Part shown: one piece after another, positions 1 to 9,537 of the stretch | Layout of the letters: every line of letters begins with the position of its first letter | Numbering within the stretch: the first letter of the stretch is position 1 | Assembly (NCBI GenBank): GCA_963730785.1 | Contig: CAVSTF010000010.1 | Coordinates: 310,001 to 374,000, forward strand | DNA: 64,000 nt | Direction of reading: 5' to 3' | From: Bog-473 sp963730785 | GTDB lineage: Bacteria; Actinomycetota; Acidimicrobiia; Acidimicrobiales; RAAP-2 | Made by a program: the position numbers and the translations under genes | Notes under the pieces: model-generated | What the model was told of the DNA's origin: nothing | Seen by the model: the letters and a program-made list of their open reading frames with translations, nothing else | Databases searched by the model: none

Positions 1-1
1 G

Positions 2-76
2 ATAGTGCGAGAAACTGTCCACATGTGTCGGGTGTCGGACCGGGCTGTCGCGCGCGCCGCGGGAGGCGTGGCATGA
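2..76 (+). CDS. 3' tail of the gene upstream of ftsW (partial)
   Basis: The frame closing with TGA at 74-76 is open from base 2 and overlaps the ATG chosen for ftsW as ATGA, the usual coupling in this cluster. Only 24 residues are visible and they match no motif I can name. In actinobacterial division clusters murD normally precedes ftsW, so a murD C-terminus is the expectation, but this is inference from gene order. Because nearby genes are frameshifted, the visible frame may not be the true one. Confidence 0.25.
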   Translation: MVRETVHMCRVSDRAVARAAGGVA

Positions 77-1356
77 CGCCGAATCGTGCCGCCACCGCTT
101 CCCACTCGTCGAATCGGCAGCGCAGTCGGGAATCGGCTCGAGCGGGGCGAGCTGATCGCCGACCGGTAACGACAGTTGGCCGGTCAACCAAGTCCGGCGC
201 TTCGGGTCCGTTCGCTTCCATCCGCCAGCTACCCACGGCCACCCTGCTCGGCGTGGTGGTGGCCCTGTTGTGCATCATCGGCCTGGTCATGGTCGGGACC
301 GCATCATCGGTCATTTCGATTTCGCTCTACGGCAGCCCCTGGTCGATCTTCATCCGCGAGGTGATGTGGATGGTGGCCGGACTGCTGGCGCTCACGGTGG
401 CCATCCGGGTCGACTACCGCAAGATCCGGCGCTTCAGCCCCATCCTCCTGATTGGCACCGTGTTCTTGTTACTCGTCGTCCTGGTGCCCGGGGTGGGTGT
501 CCACGTGCAGGGTTCGAGTCGTTGGGTGGGCTTCGGCCAGTTCCGCATTCAGCCGTCCGAGTTGATGAAACTGGCCCTCGTCTTGTTCTCGGCTGACTTC
601 ATCGCCCGCCGGCTCGATGAGGGTTCGAGCGATCGTCGCATCATGGGGCCGCTGCTCATGGTGACCGGCCTGGCCGGCGTCCTGATTTTGATGCAGCCCG
701 ACATGGGTACCGGCATGGTGCTCGGTTGTGTCGCCATCACCATGCTGTTCGTGGCCGGCGTGCGACTCGGGCCGGTCTTCAAGGTGCTCGGTATCTTGAC
801 CTGCCTGGCCATCATCGTGGCCGTGGCGTCGCCCTACCGGCGTGAGCGACTCATTTCCTTCCTGGATCCGTCGGTGCACTCATCGGGTTCGGGATATCAG
901 GTGGTGCAGTCCCTGATCGGTCTCGGTTCGGGCCACCTCTTCGGCGCCGGTCTCGGTGGCGGGCAGCAGCAGTGGGGTTTCCTGCCCAACGCCCACACCG
1001 ACTTCATCTTCTCGGTCATTGGTGAGGAGCTGGGCTTCATCGGTGCCGCCGGCGTGCTGCTGCTCCTGGGTGCCTTCGTCTGGTTGGGCATCCGTACCGC
1101 CATGCGCTCCCCGGACCGATTCGGTGGCCTGCTGGCCGTTGGTTTGGTGGCCTGGGTCGGGAGCGAGGCGCTGATCAACATCGGGGCCGTGGTGGGCGTG
1201 CTGCCGGTGACCGGCATTCCGCTGCCCTTCATTTCCTTTGGTGGATCCTCACTGGTCATCACCATGTTGGCCGCCGGCATTCTGATCAACATCGCCCGGC
1301 AGGAGCACGGTGAACGCCTGCCGCGACCGGTCGGCGCTCGCGTGCGAGGTCGGTGA
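73..1356 (+). CDS. ftsW: FtsW, SEDS-family septal peptidoglycan glycosyltransferase
   Basis: Polytopic membrane protein of 427 residues that polymerises lipid II at the division septum together with a class B penicillin-binding protein. About nine to ten hydrophobic segments are visible after a basic, Ser/Arg-rich cytoplasmic tail of some 50 residues. Family motifs are clear: GSSRWVGFGQFRIQPSEL, the PDMGTGMV stretch, the extracellular QSLIGLGSGHLFGAGLGGG loop and the terminal GIPLPFISFGGSSL. The ATG at 73 is preferred over a GTG at 25 because GGGAGG at 61-66 is correctly spaced before it. The stop overlaps the GTG of murG (GTGA), so the two are translationally coupled. Confidence 0.93.
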   Translation: MTPNRAATASHSSNRQRSRESARAGRADRRPVTTVGRSTKSGASGPFASIRQLPTATLLGVVVALLCIIGLVMVGTASSVISISLYGSPWSIFIREVMWMVAGLLALTVAIRVDYRKIRRFSPILLIGTVFLLLVVLVPGVGVHVQGSSRWVGFGQFRIQPSELMKLALVLFSADFIARRLDEGSSDRRIMGPLLMVTGLAGVLILMQPDMGTGMVLGCVAITMLFVAGVRLGPVFKVLGILTCLAIIVAVASPYRRERLISFLDPSVHSSGSGYQVVQSLIGLGSGHLFGAGLGGGQQQWGFLPNAHTDFIFSVIGEELGFIGAAGVLLLLGAFVWLGIRTAMRSPDRFGGLLAVGLVAWVGSEALINIGAVVGVLPVTGIPLPFISFGGSSLVITMLAAGILINIARQEHGERLPRPVGARVRGR

Positions 1357-2485
1357 ACGGCGCACGAGGCTCTCGAGGTGCGGTGATCGCCGGTGGGGGT
1401 ACCGGAGGCCACGTGGTCCCCTCGCTGCAGATCGCCCGGGCCCTGGTGAGCCGGGGCCATGCCCCCGAAGACGTCGAGTTGTTCGGCTCACGCCGCGGGC
1501 AGGAAGCGACCGTGTGGCCGCCCTTGGAGTTTCCCTTTACCTTGCTGCCCGGCCGGGGGATCCGACGCAGCCTGAAGCCACGGGCCCTGTGGGACAACGC
1601 CGGGGCCGTCCTCGGGCTGGGCTGGGCCGTCCTGCGGGCCATCGGATCGTTCGTGGGTCGGCGGCCTGGCGTGGTGGTGGTGGTCGGCGGCTACGCCAGC
1701 TTGGCTGCCGGGGTGGCCGCTGTCGTGGTGCGGGCACCGCTGGTGCTGGTGCACATTGACGCCGTCCCGGGTGCGGTCAACGGACTGCTGACCCGGTTCG
1801 CGGCGGCCAACACCGTCTCGTTCCCCGGGATGGGTCTGCCCCATTCCACCCTGACCGGTACGCCGGTGCGACCCGACTTCAACGCTTTGGATCGTTCCGA
1901 AGCGGGTCGGCGCCAGGCCAAAGTCGCCCTGGGTGTACCCGAGGACAACCTCCTCGTGGTGGCGACTGGTGGATCGTTGGGGGCTCGACGGATTAATACG
2001 GCCATCGCCGAATTGGCCGCCCGTTGGCAGCCATCGGTGCCCGTGACGATCTACCAAATCACCGGGCGCCGTGACTACGCCCAGTTTTCGGCCGGTGGGT
2101 CAGTGAGGGCCTCGGCGTGGACTATCGAGTCATTGAGTTCGAGGACCGGATGCCGCTCGTCTACCAAGCCGCCGATGTGTTTATCTGCCGGGCCGGGGCC
2201 AACACGGTGGCCGAACTGTCGGTCTCGGGCATGCCGTCGATACTGGTGCCGCTCCCCGGCGCGCCCCGCGACCATCAGACCCTCAATGCCCGGGCGTTGG
2301 CGGCCGCTGGAGCCGCCCTGGTGATGGCCGATGCCGACTGCACGGCCGATCGCCTGCTGGTCGATGTGCCGGCGGTGCTCTTTGACGCCGATCGGTTGAC
2401 GGCGATGTCGGCCGCCGCCCATGCCGCCGGTCGACCAGAGGCGGCGCAGTTGGTGGCTGAGGTGGTGGATGCCCATGCCCGCTGA
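1353..2485 (+). CDS. murG: MurG, lipid II synthase (one frame change)
   Basis: UDP-GlcNAc transferase converting lipid I to lipid II on the inner membrane face. The N-terminal Rossmann half shows GGGTGGHVVPSLQIARAL; the C-terminal donor-binding half shows GGSLGARRIN and RAGANTVAELSVSGMPSIL, then PRDHQTLNARAL. About 377 residues once repaired, normal for the family. The frame shifts between roughly 2085 and 2115 (one base apparently missing): the DYAQF segment continues as GLGVDYRVIEFEDRMPLVY in another frame. It starts with GTG overlapping the ftsW stop and its own TGA lies just after the murC ATG. Confidence 0.9.
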
Positions 2486-3861
2486 GGAGGAGCTGTTCTC
2501 TCTGCGCGAGACGCAGCGCATCCACATCGTCGGTATCGGTGGGGCCGGCATGAGCGCGATCGCACTGGTGCTGCGGGCCATGGGGCACACCGTCACCGGC
2601 TCCGACCTGAAGGACTCTCCGGTGGCCGATCGTCTGCGGGCCCAGGGCATCGCCGTGGCCGTCGGACATCGAGCCGACAACGTGGGCTACGTCAACGCCG
2701 TCACCTATTCACCGGCGGTGGCGCCCACCAATCCCGAGGTCGCCTCGGCGCATCAAAAAGGGGCCCGGGTCATTCCCCGCTCCGGCATGTTGGCCGCCAT
2801 CTGCGCCACCCGCCGCTGCCTGGCCGTGGCCGGGACCAAGGGAAAGACGACGACGGCGTCAATGCTGTCGGTGATTTTGGTCGAGGCCGGGCTCCATCCG
2901 TCCTTTCTGATCGGCGCCGATGTCAACGAGATCGGCACCAACGCCGCCTGGGATATCGGCGAGTGGTTGGTGGTCGAGGCCGACGAGAGCTACGGCACCT
3001 TTGTCGCCTTGCAGCCCGAGGTGGCCGTCTTGACCAACGTCGAATCCGACCATCTGGACCACTACGGCACCTTCGAAGAGTTACGAGCCGCCTTTGCCAC
3101 CTTCGTCGCCCGAGCCTCGGGCGGCTCGGTGGTCTCCGCCGACGATGTCAACGCCAGTGCCATCGGCTCGGCCCACGGGGGCTGGTCGGTCGGTACATCC
3201 GAAGCGGCCACGTTCGTCATGGAGGACGTGCAGCTGGACCGGAGTTCGGTGACCTTCTCCCTACGTGGTCCCGATGGGGCTGGTGGTCAGTTGACCGTCG
3301 GCGTGCCCGGACTCCACAACGCCCGCAATGCGGCGTTGGCTGCGGTTACCGCCCTGAAAATTGGGGTGGCGTTCGAGTTCGTGGCTCGGGCATTGGCCCG
3401 CTTTGCCGGTGTGAGTCGTCGCTTCGAGTTCCGGGGCGAAGCGAACGGGGTCACCTTCGTCGACGACTATGCCCATCTGCCCTTTGCCGTGGAAGCGGCA
3501 CTGGCCACGGCCCGAACCGGCGGCTGGAACCGCATTGTGGCCGTGTTCCAACCGCACCGCTACACCCGCACCGCCGAGTTGGCCGAGGAGTTCGGCACGC
3601 GCGTTCCGATTGGCCGATGCCCTCGTGGTCACCGATATCTACAGCGCCGGCGAGCGACCAATCCCGGGTGTCTCCGGTCAACTCATCGCCCAGGCGATCG
3701 AAGCCCAGGATCCCGAGCGCCATGTGGTCTACGTCCCCGGGTGGGAAGCCTTGCGGCGCCAGGTGGCCTCCATGCTGCAGCCGGGTGACCTGTGCCTGAC
3801 GCTCGGCGCCGGCGATCTGACCAAGCTGCCGGATGAGTTCTTGGACGACCCGCAGTGGTGA
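2475..3861 (+). CDS. murC: MurC, UDP-MurNAc:L-alanine ligase (one frame change)
   Basis: ATP-dependent ligase adding L-Ala to UDP-MurNAc. Domain 1 begins with HIVGIGGAGMSAIALVL; the ATP loop is AGTKGKTTTASML; the central domain has EADESYGTF and LTNVESDHLDHYGTF; the C-terminal domain has VFQPHRYTRTAELAEEF and DIYSAGERPIPG. Length about 461, normal. Near 3597-3605 a GCGCG run appears to carry one base too many, so FGT is followed by AFRLADALVVTDIY only after a frame change. The ATG at 2475 (or 2469) overlaps the murG end; the TGA overlaps the murB GTG. Confidence 0.92.
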
Positions 3862-4850
3862 CCACGGCCGGGTGGGATGAGATGGCCGACGCGTGGGCCC
3901 GAAGCGGTGCGCCGGGGCGCCGCTGGGTGCGCTCACCACCTACGGGGTGGGTGGGGTGGCCGCCGTGCTGGTCGAGGTCGACGGGCTGGCCGAACTGGCG
4001 GCCCTTCGTTCGGTGTTGGCCGGGCGGAACGTGCCGACGTTTGTCATCGGCCGCGGCTCCAACGTGCTGGTGGCCGACTCGGGTTTTGACGGGGTCGCGG
4101 TCCGGCTGGGTACCGGGTTCAACTTCGTGCGAGTTGCCGTTGGCCGATAGGGGCGATGGGGGAGAACCGGGGGCGGCCAGGTCGTGCGCGTCGGGGCCGT
4201 CGACGCCGTTGCCGGTGCTGGCCCGCCAGGTGGCCGATGCCGGCTGGTCGGGTCTGAGCTGGGCCGTCGGGGTGCCTGGTTCGGTGGGCGGCGCCGTCCG
4301 CATGAACGCCGGTGGTCACGGGTCGGACATGGCGGTCGTGCCTCCACTCGTACAGCTGGGTGGACCTGTTGGGTCGACGATCCGGTGGCACCGATGAGGT
4401 GGCCCGCTTGGCCTATGGCTACCGCTCGTCATCGGTGACGGCTACCCAGTTGGTGACGGCGGCGGAGTTGCGGGTGCCGCCCGGCGTGGCCGCGGAGGAA
4501 CAGGCGGCCATTTCGGAGATCGTGCGCTGGCGCCGCGAACACCAACCCGGTGGCGCCAATGCCGGCTCGGTGTTCACCAATCCCGACGGCGATTCGGCCG
4601 GCCGACTGATCGAGCGCGCTGGGTTGAAGGGCTTATCGCCTCGGCACGGCGGAGGTGTCGGTGAAGCACGCCAATTTCATTCAGGCCGACAAGGGAGGCC
4701 GAGCCGGCGACGTGGTGGAGCTCATGCGCCACGTGCAGGAGGTCGTCCTGGAGCAGAGCGGTGTGGCGCTGCAGGCGGAGGTCCGCCTGTTGGGCTTCGC
4801 TGGCGAGGAGACTGTGGCGATGCGGCACGGACCGAGGGGGAGCGGCATGA
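3858..4850 (+). CDS. murB: MurB, UDP-N-acetylenolpyruvoylglucosamine reductase (many frame changes)
   Basis: FAD- and NADPH-dependent reductase making UDP-MurNAc. Pieces of a normal MurB lie in all three frames in correct order: GAPLGALTTYGVGG and VIGRGSNVLVADSGFDG (FAD domain), GLSWAVGVPGSVGGAVRMNA, then VDLLG..YGYRSSS, NAGSVFTNPDGDSAGRLIE and SVKHANFIQADKGGRAGDV. At least six frame changes fall near 3910, 4135, 4168, 4200, 4335 and 4640. The end is inferred: the last frame runs on into ftsQ without a stop, but a TGA at 4848-4850 overlaps the ftsQ ATG. All catalytic regions are present, so sequencing error is likelier than decay. Confidence 0.8.
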
Positions 4851-5655
4851 GCCCCACGACGACCAAACCGCGCCCGCCCGAGGCGCGGCCGCGGGGCAGC
4901 ATGGATCCCCGGATTTCGGCCCGCCGCACCGCCGTCACCCGCGAGCAGGGCCGTCGACCGTCTCTACGTCGTTGCTCGTGCTCGCTCATCGCTACCGCGC
5001 TGTTGGTAGGCGGGTGGTACCTGGTGCACTCGTCGGTGCTCTCGGCCCGATCGGTCACCGTGATCGGCGCCACCCATGAGACGGCGGCCCAGGTGGAAGT
5101 GGCCGGAGACCTCAACAGCCATCGCCCCCTCATCGATATCAATACCGGCGCACGGCAGCGGCGGACATTGAGCAACTGCCGTGGGTGCAATCGGCCCAGG
5201 TGTCGGTGCACTGGCCCGACGGCGTGCGCGTGGTCATCACCGAAGGAGTGCCGGCGCTGGCCATGGCGGAGACGGGCGGGAAATGGGCCGAACTCAGTGC
5301 CGACGGCCGGGTGCTGACCACCGTGGCGCCGCAACCTCCGGGACTGATGGTGATCAGTGGTCCGAAGCAGCCGGGGGCCATCGGGAGCACGCTCATGGGG
5401 GCCGACCGGGAGGCACTCGGTGTGGCCACCACCTTGCCGAACTCGTTCAAGGCCCAAGTGACCGCCGTGCGGGTCGAGCCGGGGGGCTGGATCCAGCTGG
5501 CCATGACCACGCCGATTTTGGTCGACCTGGGCACAACGACCCAGCTCAGCGCCAAGTATGAGGACGTGTCGTCGATTTTGGCCGGGGCCACGCTCCATGA
5601 CGGCGACGTGATCGATGTCAGCGTTCCCGACGCACCGACCGTGACCGAAGGGTGA
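4847..5655 (+). CDS. ftsQ: FtsQ, divisome membrane protein (one frame change)
   Basis: Bitopic divisome scaffold of about 269 residues. A basic, Pro/Arg-rich cytoplasmic tail of some 45 residues is followed by one membrane helix (LIATALLVGGWYLV), then a POTRA domain beginning SARSVTVIGATHETAAQVEV and a FtsQ-type beta domain with LPWVQSAQVSVHWPDGVRV. The frame changes near 5145-5155 (one base missing) between LIDINTGA and the TAAADIEQLPW continuation. The start is taken as the ATG at 4847 because of the ATGA arrangement; in the raw sequence the frame is open upstream into murB. Position before ftsZ fits the standard cluster. Confidence 0.85.
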
Positions 5656-5665
5656 CGTAGGATGC

Positions 5666-5694
5666 TTGATCTGTTGGAGCGCCCCTCGTATCGT
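5666..5694 (+). promoter_or_regulatory. Candidate promoter for ftsZ
   Basis: TTGATC (5666-5671), 17 nt, TATCGT (5689-5694) sits in the 188-nt gap between ftsQ and ftsZ. Each hexamer matches the housekeeping consensus at four of six positions. This would give ftsZ its own transcript with a leader of about 140 nt, as is common for ftsZ. Confidence 0.4.
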
Positions 5695-5843
5695 GGGGCC
5701 ACGTTGCCGAACTGTGAACGTCAACCTTTCCAAGAGCATGAGGGATACGAGGTGGATGTGTTCGTGACAAGGCAGCGGACAAAGCAACGACGGTGTAATC
5801 AGAGCGCGATCGGTCGGCGATCGACCCAAGGACGAGGGGAATC

Positions 5844-6967
5844 ATGACGACCGTTCCTTCCCAAGGAAACTACCTGGCCGTAATCAAGGTGGTCGGGGTC
5901 GGTGGTGGTGGCGTGAATGCCGTGAACCGGATGATCGACTCCAATCTGCGCAACGTGGAATTCATCGCGGCCAACACCGATGCCCAGGCATTGCTGATGA
6001 GTGACGCTGATCTGAAGCTTGATATCGGGCGTCAGTTGACCCGTGGCCTCGGTGCCGGCAGCGACCCCGAGGTGGGGCGCCTGGCCGCCGAAGAGCACCG
6101 AGCCGACATCGAGGAAGCGCTGCAAGGCGCCGACATGGTCTTCATCACCGCCGGCAAGGGCGGCGGCACCGGCACCGGTGCGGCGCCCGTGGTGGCCGAG
6201 ATCGCCAAGTCGCTGGGCGCCCTGACCATCGGCGTCGTGACCCGTCCGTTCACCTTCGAGGGACGCCGCCGGGCCATGCAGGCCGAGAAGGGGATCCAGA
6301 TCCTCAAGGAAAAGGTCGACACGCTCATCGTCATCCCGAACGACCGGTTGCTCACGGTCTCCAATGACAAGACGAGCATGGTCAACGCATTCAAGATGGC
6401 CGACGAAGTGCTGCTGCAAGGTGTGCGCGGCATCACCGACCTCATCACCGTGCCCGGTCTCATCAACACCGACTTCGCCGACGTGAAGATGGTGATGACC
6501 AACGCCGGCACCGCCATCATGGGGATCGGCTCTTCCATCGGCGAGGGCCGGGCCGGGAACGCCGCCCGGGCCGCCATCACCAGCCCGCTGCTCGAGGCCT
6601 CCATTGACGGGGCCCGGGGGATTTTGTTGAACATCGCCGGTGGGTCGGACCTCGGCCTGTTCGAGGTCAACGAGGCAGCCGAGATCATCCACGGCGTGGC
6701 CCACCCCGACGCCAACATCATCTTTGGCGCCGTCATCGACGACAACATGGGCGACGAGGTGCGGGTGACCGTGATTGCCGCCGGCTTCGAGCGCTGGGAA
6801 GAAGGGGCGGTCAAGTCCACCGACCGCCGAGCGGACGCCGTCGATCTTCAGCCCGTCCTCCGATGGGGGCGCGGTGGACATTTTCGCCGACGCCGGCGCC
6901 GGGCGGCACCGACAACGAGTTTGACTTGGGCGACGACGACTTCGACGTCCCCTCCTTCCTTCGCTGA
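5844..6967 (+). CDS. ftsZ: FtsZ, tubulin-like division GTPase (frame changes near C-terminus)
   Basis: GTPase that forms the Z ring. The GTP-binding and T7 regions are intact: VVGVGGGGVNAVNRMI, AANTDAQAL, the tubulin signature AGKGGGTGTGAAPVVAEI, TRPFTFEGRRR and NDRLLTVSND. After the GTPase domain the frame changes near 6835 and again near 6900; following it gives an acidic linker and the conserved C-terminal peptide DDDFDVPSFLR with stop at 6965-6967, total about 373 residues. The conserved tip binds SepF and FtsW in related bacteria. Start ATG 5844 follows GAGGGGA. Read without correction the frame would run on to 7493 as a false 549-residue protein. Confidence 0.93.
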
Positions 6968-7656
6968 CGACGCCGCCCACCGCGGTGCGGTAGACGATCC
7001 TTTACGGCTGAGGTCGCGGCGCGCCTCGACCGGCGTGCGGCAGCGCATCGCCCAGGCCGGAGGCGACCCCGAACGGGTGCGCGGTGATGGCCGTCACCAA
7101 GAGCTTCGGTCCGGCCGCGGTCGCGGCCGCCCGGGCGGTCGGGCTGGTCGACATCGGCGAGAACTACGCCGCCGAGTTGGAGGAGAAGGCTCCCGGTCCC
7201 GAGGGGACCCGGTGGCACTTCCTGGGCACCATCCAGCGGAACAAGGTGCGGCCACTGGCCGGTTGGTGTCGGTGTGGGAGAGCGTGGCCCGGCTGGCTCG
7301 AGGGGGAGCGGATCGCCCAGTTGGCCCCCGGGGCCGCTGTCATGGTCCAGATGGATGCACGGGACTGGCCGGTCGCAACGGGGTGCACTGTTCGAGGCAG
7401 CGCCCGAACTGGTGGCCGGACTGTCCGGCCTGGGCCTCAAGGTCACGTGGATTGATGACGGTGGCGCCCTCAGGAGCCGTCCGCCGCCGCTGACGTGCTT
7501 CCGCGGCGGTGGCCGACCTGGCCGATCGAGCTGGGGCTGCCCGAGCGATCGATGGGCATGAGCGACGATCTGGAGGCTGCCGTCGCGGCCGGATCGACCA
7601 TGGTGCGGATCGGTCGCGGCCTGTTTGGGGAACGTGGATTGCGGGTAGGGCCTTAG
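6968..7656 (+). CDS. YggS/PLPBP-type pyridoxal phosphate homeostasis protein (heavily frameshifted)
   Basis: Segments of a YggS-family protein occur in order across all frames: RQRIAQAGGDPERVR, VMAVTKSFGPAAV (the PLP lysine is in VTKSF), DIGENYAAEL, WHFLGTIQRNKVRPL, GLMTVAP, and the terminal GMSDDLEAAVAAGSTMVRIG with stop at 7654-7656. At least seven frame changes are needed, and the true start cannot be fixed; recognisable sequence begins near 7001. The gene normally lies between ftsZ and sepF in actinobacteria, which agrees. It is either a true pseudogene or the worst-sequenced part of the window; I favour the latter because neighbouring essential genes show the same damage. Confidence 0.75.
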
Positions 7657-7720
7657 GCCAGTGCAGCGGCCCACGCGGCGTCGTAAGCAGGCACTACGCT
7701 AGGCCGCGACAGGAGAAGTA

Positions 7721-8304
7721 ATGGCACCCTCGTTCATGAAGAAAACCATGGTCTATCTCGGACTGCTCGATGACGAGTACGACGAGTACGACGATCTGGA
7801 GGATCGCGCGCCGCGTGGCTTCTCGGCACGCCCGTGTCGACACGCGCCCGGCCTGAGTACGAGCAGCCTGAGGAATACGGGGGCGGTATGACCCGTATTC
7901 GCACCATCCCGCGTGAGCCGGTCTCGCAGCAGCCGGCCCGGATTCAGCCCACTCCCATGCAGCCCCGACAGGTCGCTGGTTCTTCCGTCCGGGCCGTCCC
8001 GGTCGACACCGCTATCAGCCCCACCGCCCAGGCCCGGGTCCACGTCGTGGCACCGGCCCGCTTCGGCGACGCCAAGGAAATTGCCGACCGTCTCAAGGAC
8101 AACCGACCGGTGATCGTCAACCTGCAGATGGCCGACCGGGATCTGCAGCGACGCATGATCGACTTCTGCAGCGGCGTCACCTACGCCTTGAGCGGCGAAA
8201 TGGAGAAGGTGGCCGACCAGGTCTTCCTCCTCGCTCCAACCAACGTGAAGGTTTCTGACGAAGAGCGGAAACGCCTGGTGGAGCGCGGCTTCGGGCGCGA
8301 CTAA
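7721..8304 (+). CDS. sepF: SepF, FtsZ-anchoring division protein (one frame change)
   Basis: Membrane tether for the Z ring, about 194 residues. The N-terminus MAPSFMKKTMVYLGL followed by an acidic DDEYDEYDD stretch fits the amphipathic membrane helix plus linker of actinobacterial SepF. The C-terminal SepF fold is clear: VHVVAPARFGDAKEIADRL, DNRPVIVNLQ, RMIDFCSGVTYALSGEMEKV and VFLLAPTNVKVS. The frame changes near 7825 (one base missing) inside the poorly conserved linker. AGGAGA at 7711-7716 gives a strong ribosome binding site for the ATG at 7721. Confidence 0.9.
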
Positions 8305-8325
8305 GCGCACTACCCTTTCGGCGTA

Positions 8326-8607
8326 GTGGAACACTTTCAACTTGCCCTGGCCGGACCCTTTGCGCTGGCGGGCTATCTCATTGAGGCCTACCTCTGGCTG
8401 ATCATGTTTCCGATGGCCCTGCTCAGCTGGTTTCGCATCGACCCCCGGAGCACACTCGGCAGCGTCCAGGTTTTCTTGTACAAGGCAACCGAACCCGTGC
8501 TACGTCCGGTGCGCCGGGTGATCCGCCCCATGGGTGGGCTGGACCTCTCGTTCATGGTGGTCATTTTGGTGGCCCAGTTCGTGTTGATTCCCGTCCTCAC
8601 CCGCTGA
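8326..8607 (+). CDS. YggT-family small membrane protein
   Basis: 93 residues with two membrane helices separated by a short basic loop, the YggT fold. Typical features are the N-terminal helix with LIEAYLWLIMFPMALLSWF, the segment RSTLGSVQVFLYKATEPVLRPVRRVI and a C-terminal helix LSFMVVILVAQFVLIPVL. Function is not established; YggT proteins follow sepF in Gram-positive division clusters. Start GTG at 8326 has no clear ribosome binding site; a TACCCT box at 8311-8316 could be a -10 element just upstream. Confidence 0.85.
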   Translation: MEHFQLALAGPFALAGYLIEAYLWLIMFPMALLSWFRIDPRSTLGSVQVFLYKATEPVLRPVRRVIRPMGGLDLSFMVVILVAQFVLIPVLTR

Positions 8608-8639
8608 GAACCATTCCTGGCCGGTCAAGAGTGGATGGG

Positions 8640-8645
8640 TAGACT
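8640..8645 (+). promoter_or_regulatory. -10 box for a leaderless divIVA transcript
   Basis: TAGACT lies 8 nt before the divIVA ATG (8654) and no ribosome binding site separates them. The same TANNNT-N6-8-start arrangement recurs at many starts in this window, which raises confidence in each case. Confidence 0.55.
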
Positions 8646-8653
8646 CGCCCACC

Positions 8654-9436
8654 ATGGATAGTTCTCCCTCTTCTTCATCAATCCTCGACACGCTGCGTAC
8701 GGTCGAATTCCGCCTTGGTTTAAAGGGCTACAACGTCGACGAGGTTGACGAGTACCTCGACCGGGCGGCCCAAGAAGCCGACGCGATGCAGGAGCACGTG
8801 CGCCAGCTGACCGAACGCCTGCGTCAGGCCAGCGACCGGATCGTGCAACTCGAGCGCGAGGCTCGTTCGGCCCCGGCGGCGGCTGAGGCAGCAGAAGCCC
8901 CAGAGGCACCGGCAGCCCGCAATGACGACGCCGGCCTTTCGGACGAGACGTTGCAGCGCACCTTGGTGTTGGCCCAGAAGTTCGTGGACCAGACCAAGCG
9001 CGAGAGCGAAGCCGAGGCAGCGGCCATCGTGGCTCAGGCCGAAGAGACCGCACGTTCCGCCGTTGAGAAGGCACAGCGTGACGCCACCAACCTGATGAAC
9101 GACTCGCAGCAGAAGCTGCGGGAAGAGGTGACTCGTCTGGAGTCGACGCGGACGCAGTTGGCCACCGACGTGGAGAACATGGCTCGCCATCTCGAGTCGG
9201 AGCGCAACCGCCTGCGGGGCGCCCTGTCGGACATTTTGAAGTGGGTGGACGAGAACGTGCAGCCGGCCAACTCGCTCATGGGCGTGCGGCCGAAGAACGG
9301 TGTGGCCCCCCGCCCGGGAGCCGGCGAATCCGACGGTGCGCCGACCCCGAGCGCTCAGGACGACGATGGTCCGCCGACTTTGAATCTCCAGACGGCCTCC
9401 AACTCACACAGCACGGGAGTCCATCGCCCGCTCTGA
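8654..9436 (+). CDS. divIVA: DivIVA/Wag31-type polar growth and septum scaffold
   Basis: 260-residue coiled-coil protein that marks curved membranes at poles and septa. The N-terminal lipid-binding domain is canonical: VEFRLGLKGYNVDEVDEYLDRA. A first coiled coil (about residues 35-75) is followed by an Ala/Pro linker, a second long coiled coil (about 95-200) rich in E/R/Q heptads, and a disordered acidic, Pro-rich tail. It closes the division gene block and, unlike the genes before it, reads cleanly in one frame. Expression appears to start from its own leaderless promoter. Confidence 0.92.
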   Translation: MDSSPSSSSILDTLRTVEFRLGLKGYNVDEVDEYLDRAAQEADAMQEHVRQLTERLRQASDRIVQLEREARSAPAAAEAAEAPEAPAARNDDAGLSDETLQRTLVLAQKFVDQTKRESEAEAAAIVAQAEETARSAVEKAQRDATNLMNDSQQKLREEVTRLESTRTQLATDVENMARHLESERNRLRGALSDILKWVDENVQPANSLMGVRPKNGVAPRPGAGESDGAPTPSAQDDDGPPTLNLQTASNSHSTGVHRPL

Positions 9437-9452
9437 TACTCCGGGGCGATGC

Positions 9453-9480
9453 TTGACCGGTCGCTGGGTTCCGATATAGT
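9453..9480 (+). promoter_or_regulatory. Strong housekeeping-type promoter for the DksA-like gene
   Basis: TTGACC (9453-9458), 16 nt, TATAGT (9475-9480): five of six matches in each hexamer, the best promoter in the window. The predicted start near 9487 leaves a leader of about 50 nt before the ATG at 9538. Confidence 0.7.
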
Positions 9481-9504
9481 CACCCGCTCCCTCGAGGCAG
9501 GGAA

Positions 9505-9524
9505 CCGACTGCGTAGGTAGTCGG
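9505..9524 (+). promoter_or_regulatory. 5' leader hairpin before the DksA-like gene
   Basis: CCGACT (9505-9510) and AGTCGG (9519-9524) form a perfect 6-bp stem with an 8-nt loop. The 3' arm ends at the first G of the purine-rich ribosome binding site GGAAGGAGG, so folding could limit ribosome access. A regulatory role is inference only. Confidence 0.35.
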
Positions 9525-9537
9525 GAAGGAGGACACA

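Noticed and set aside
5844..7493. A 549-residue FtsZ with a long basic C-terminal extension
   Set aside because: The extension is the wrong frame of the ftsZ tail and of yggS; the proper tail DDDFDVPSFLR and stop are found by following two frame changes.
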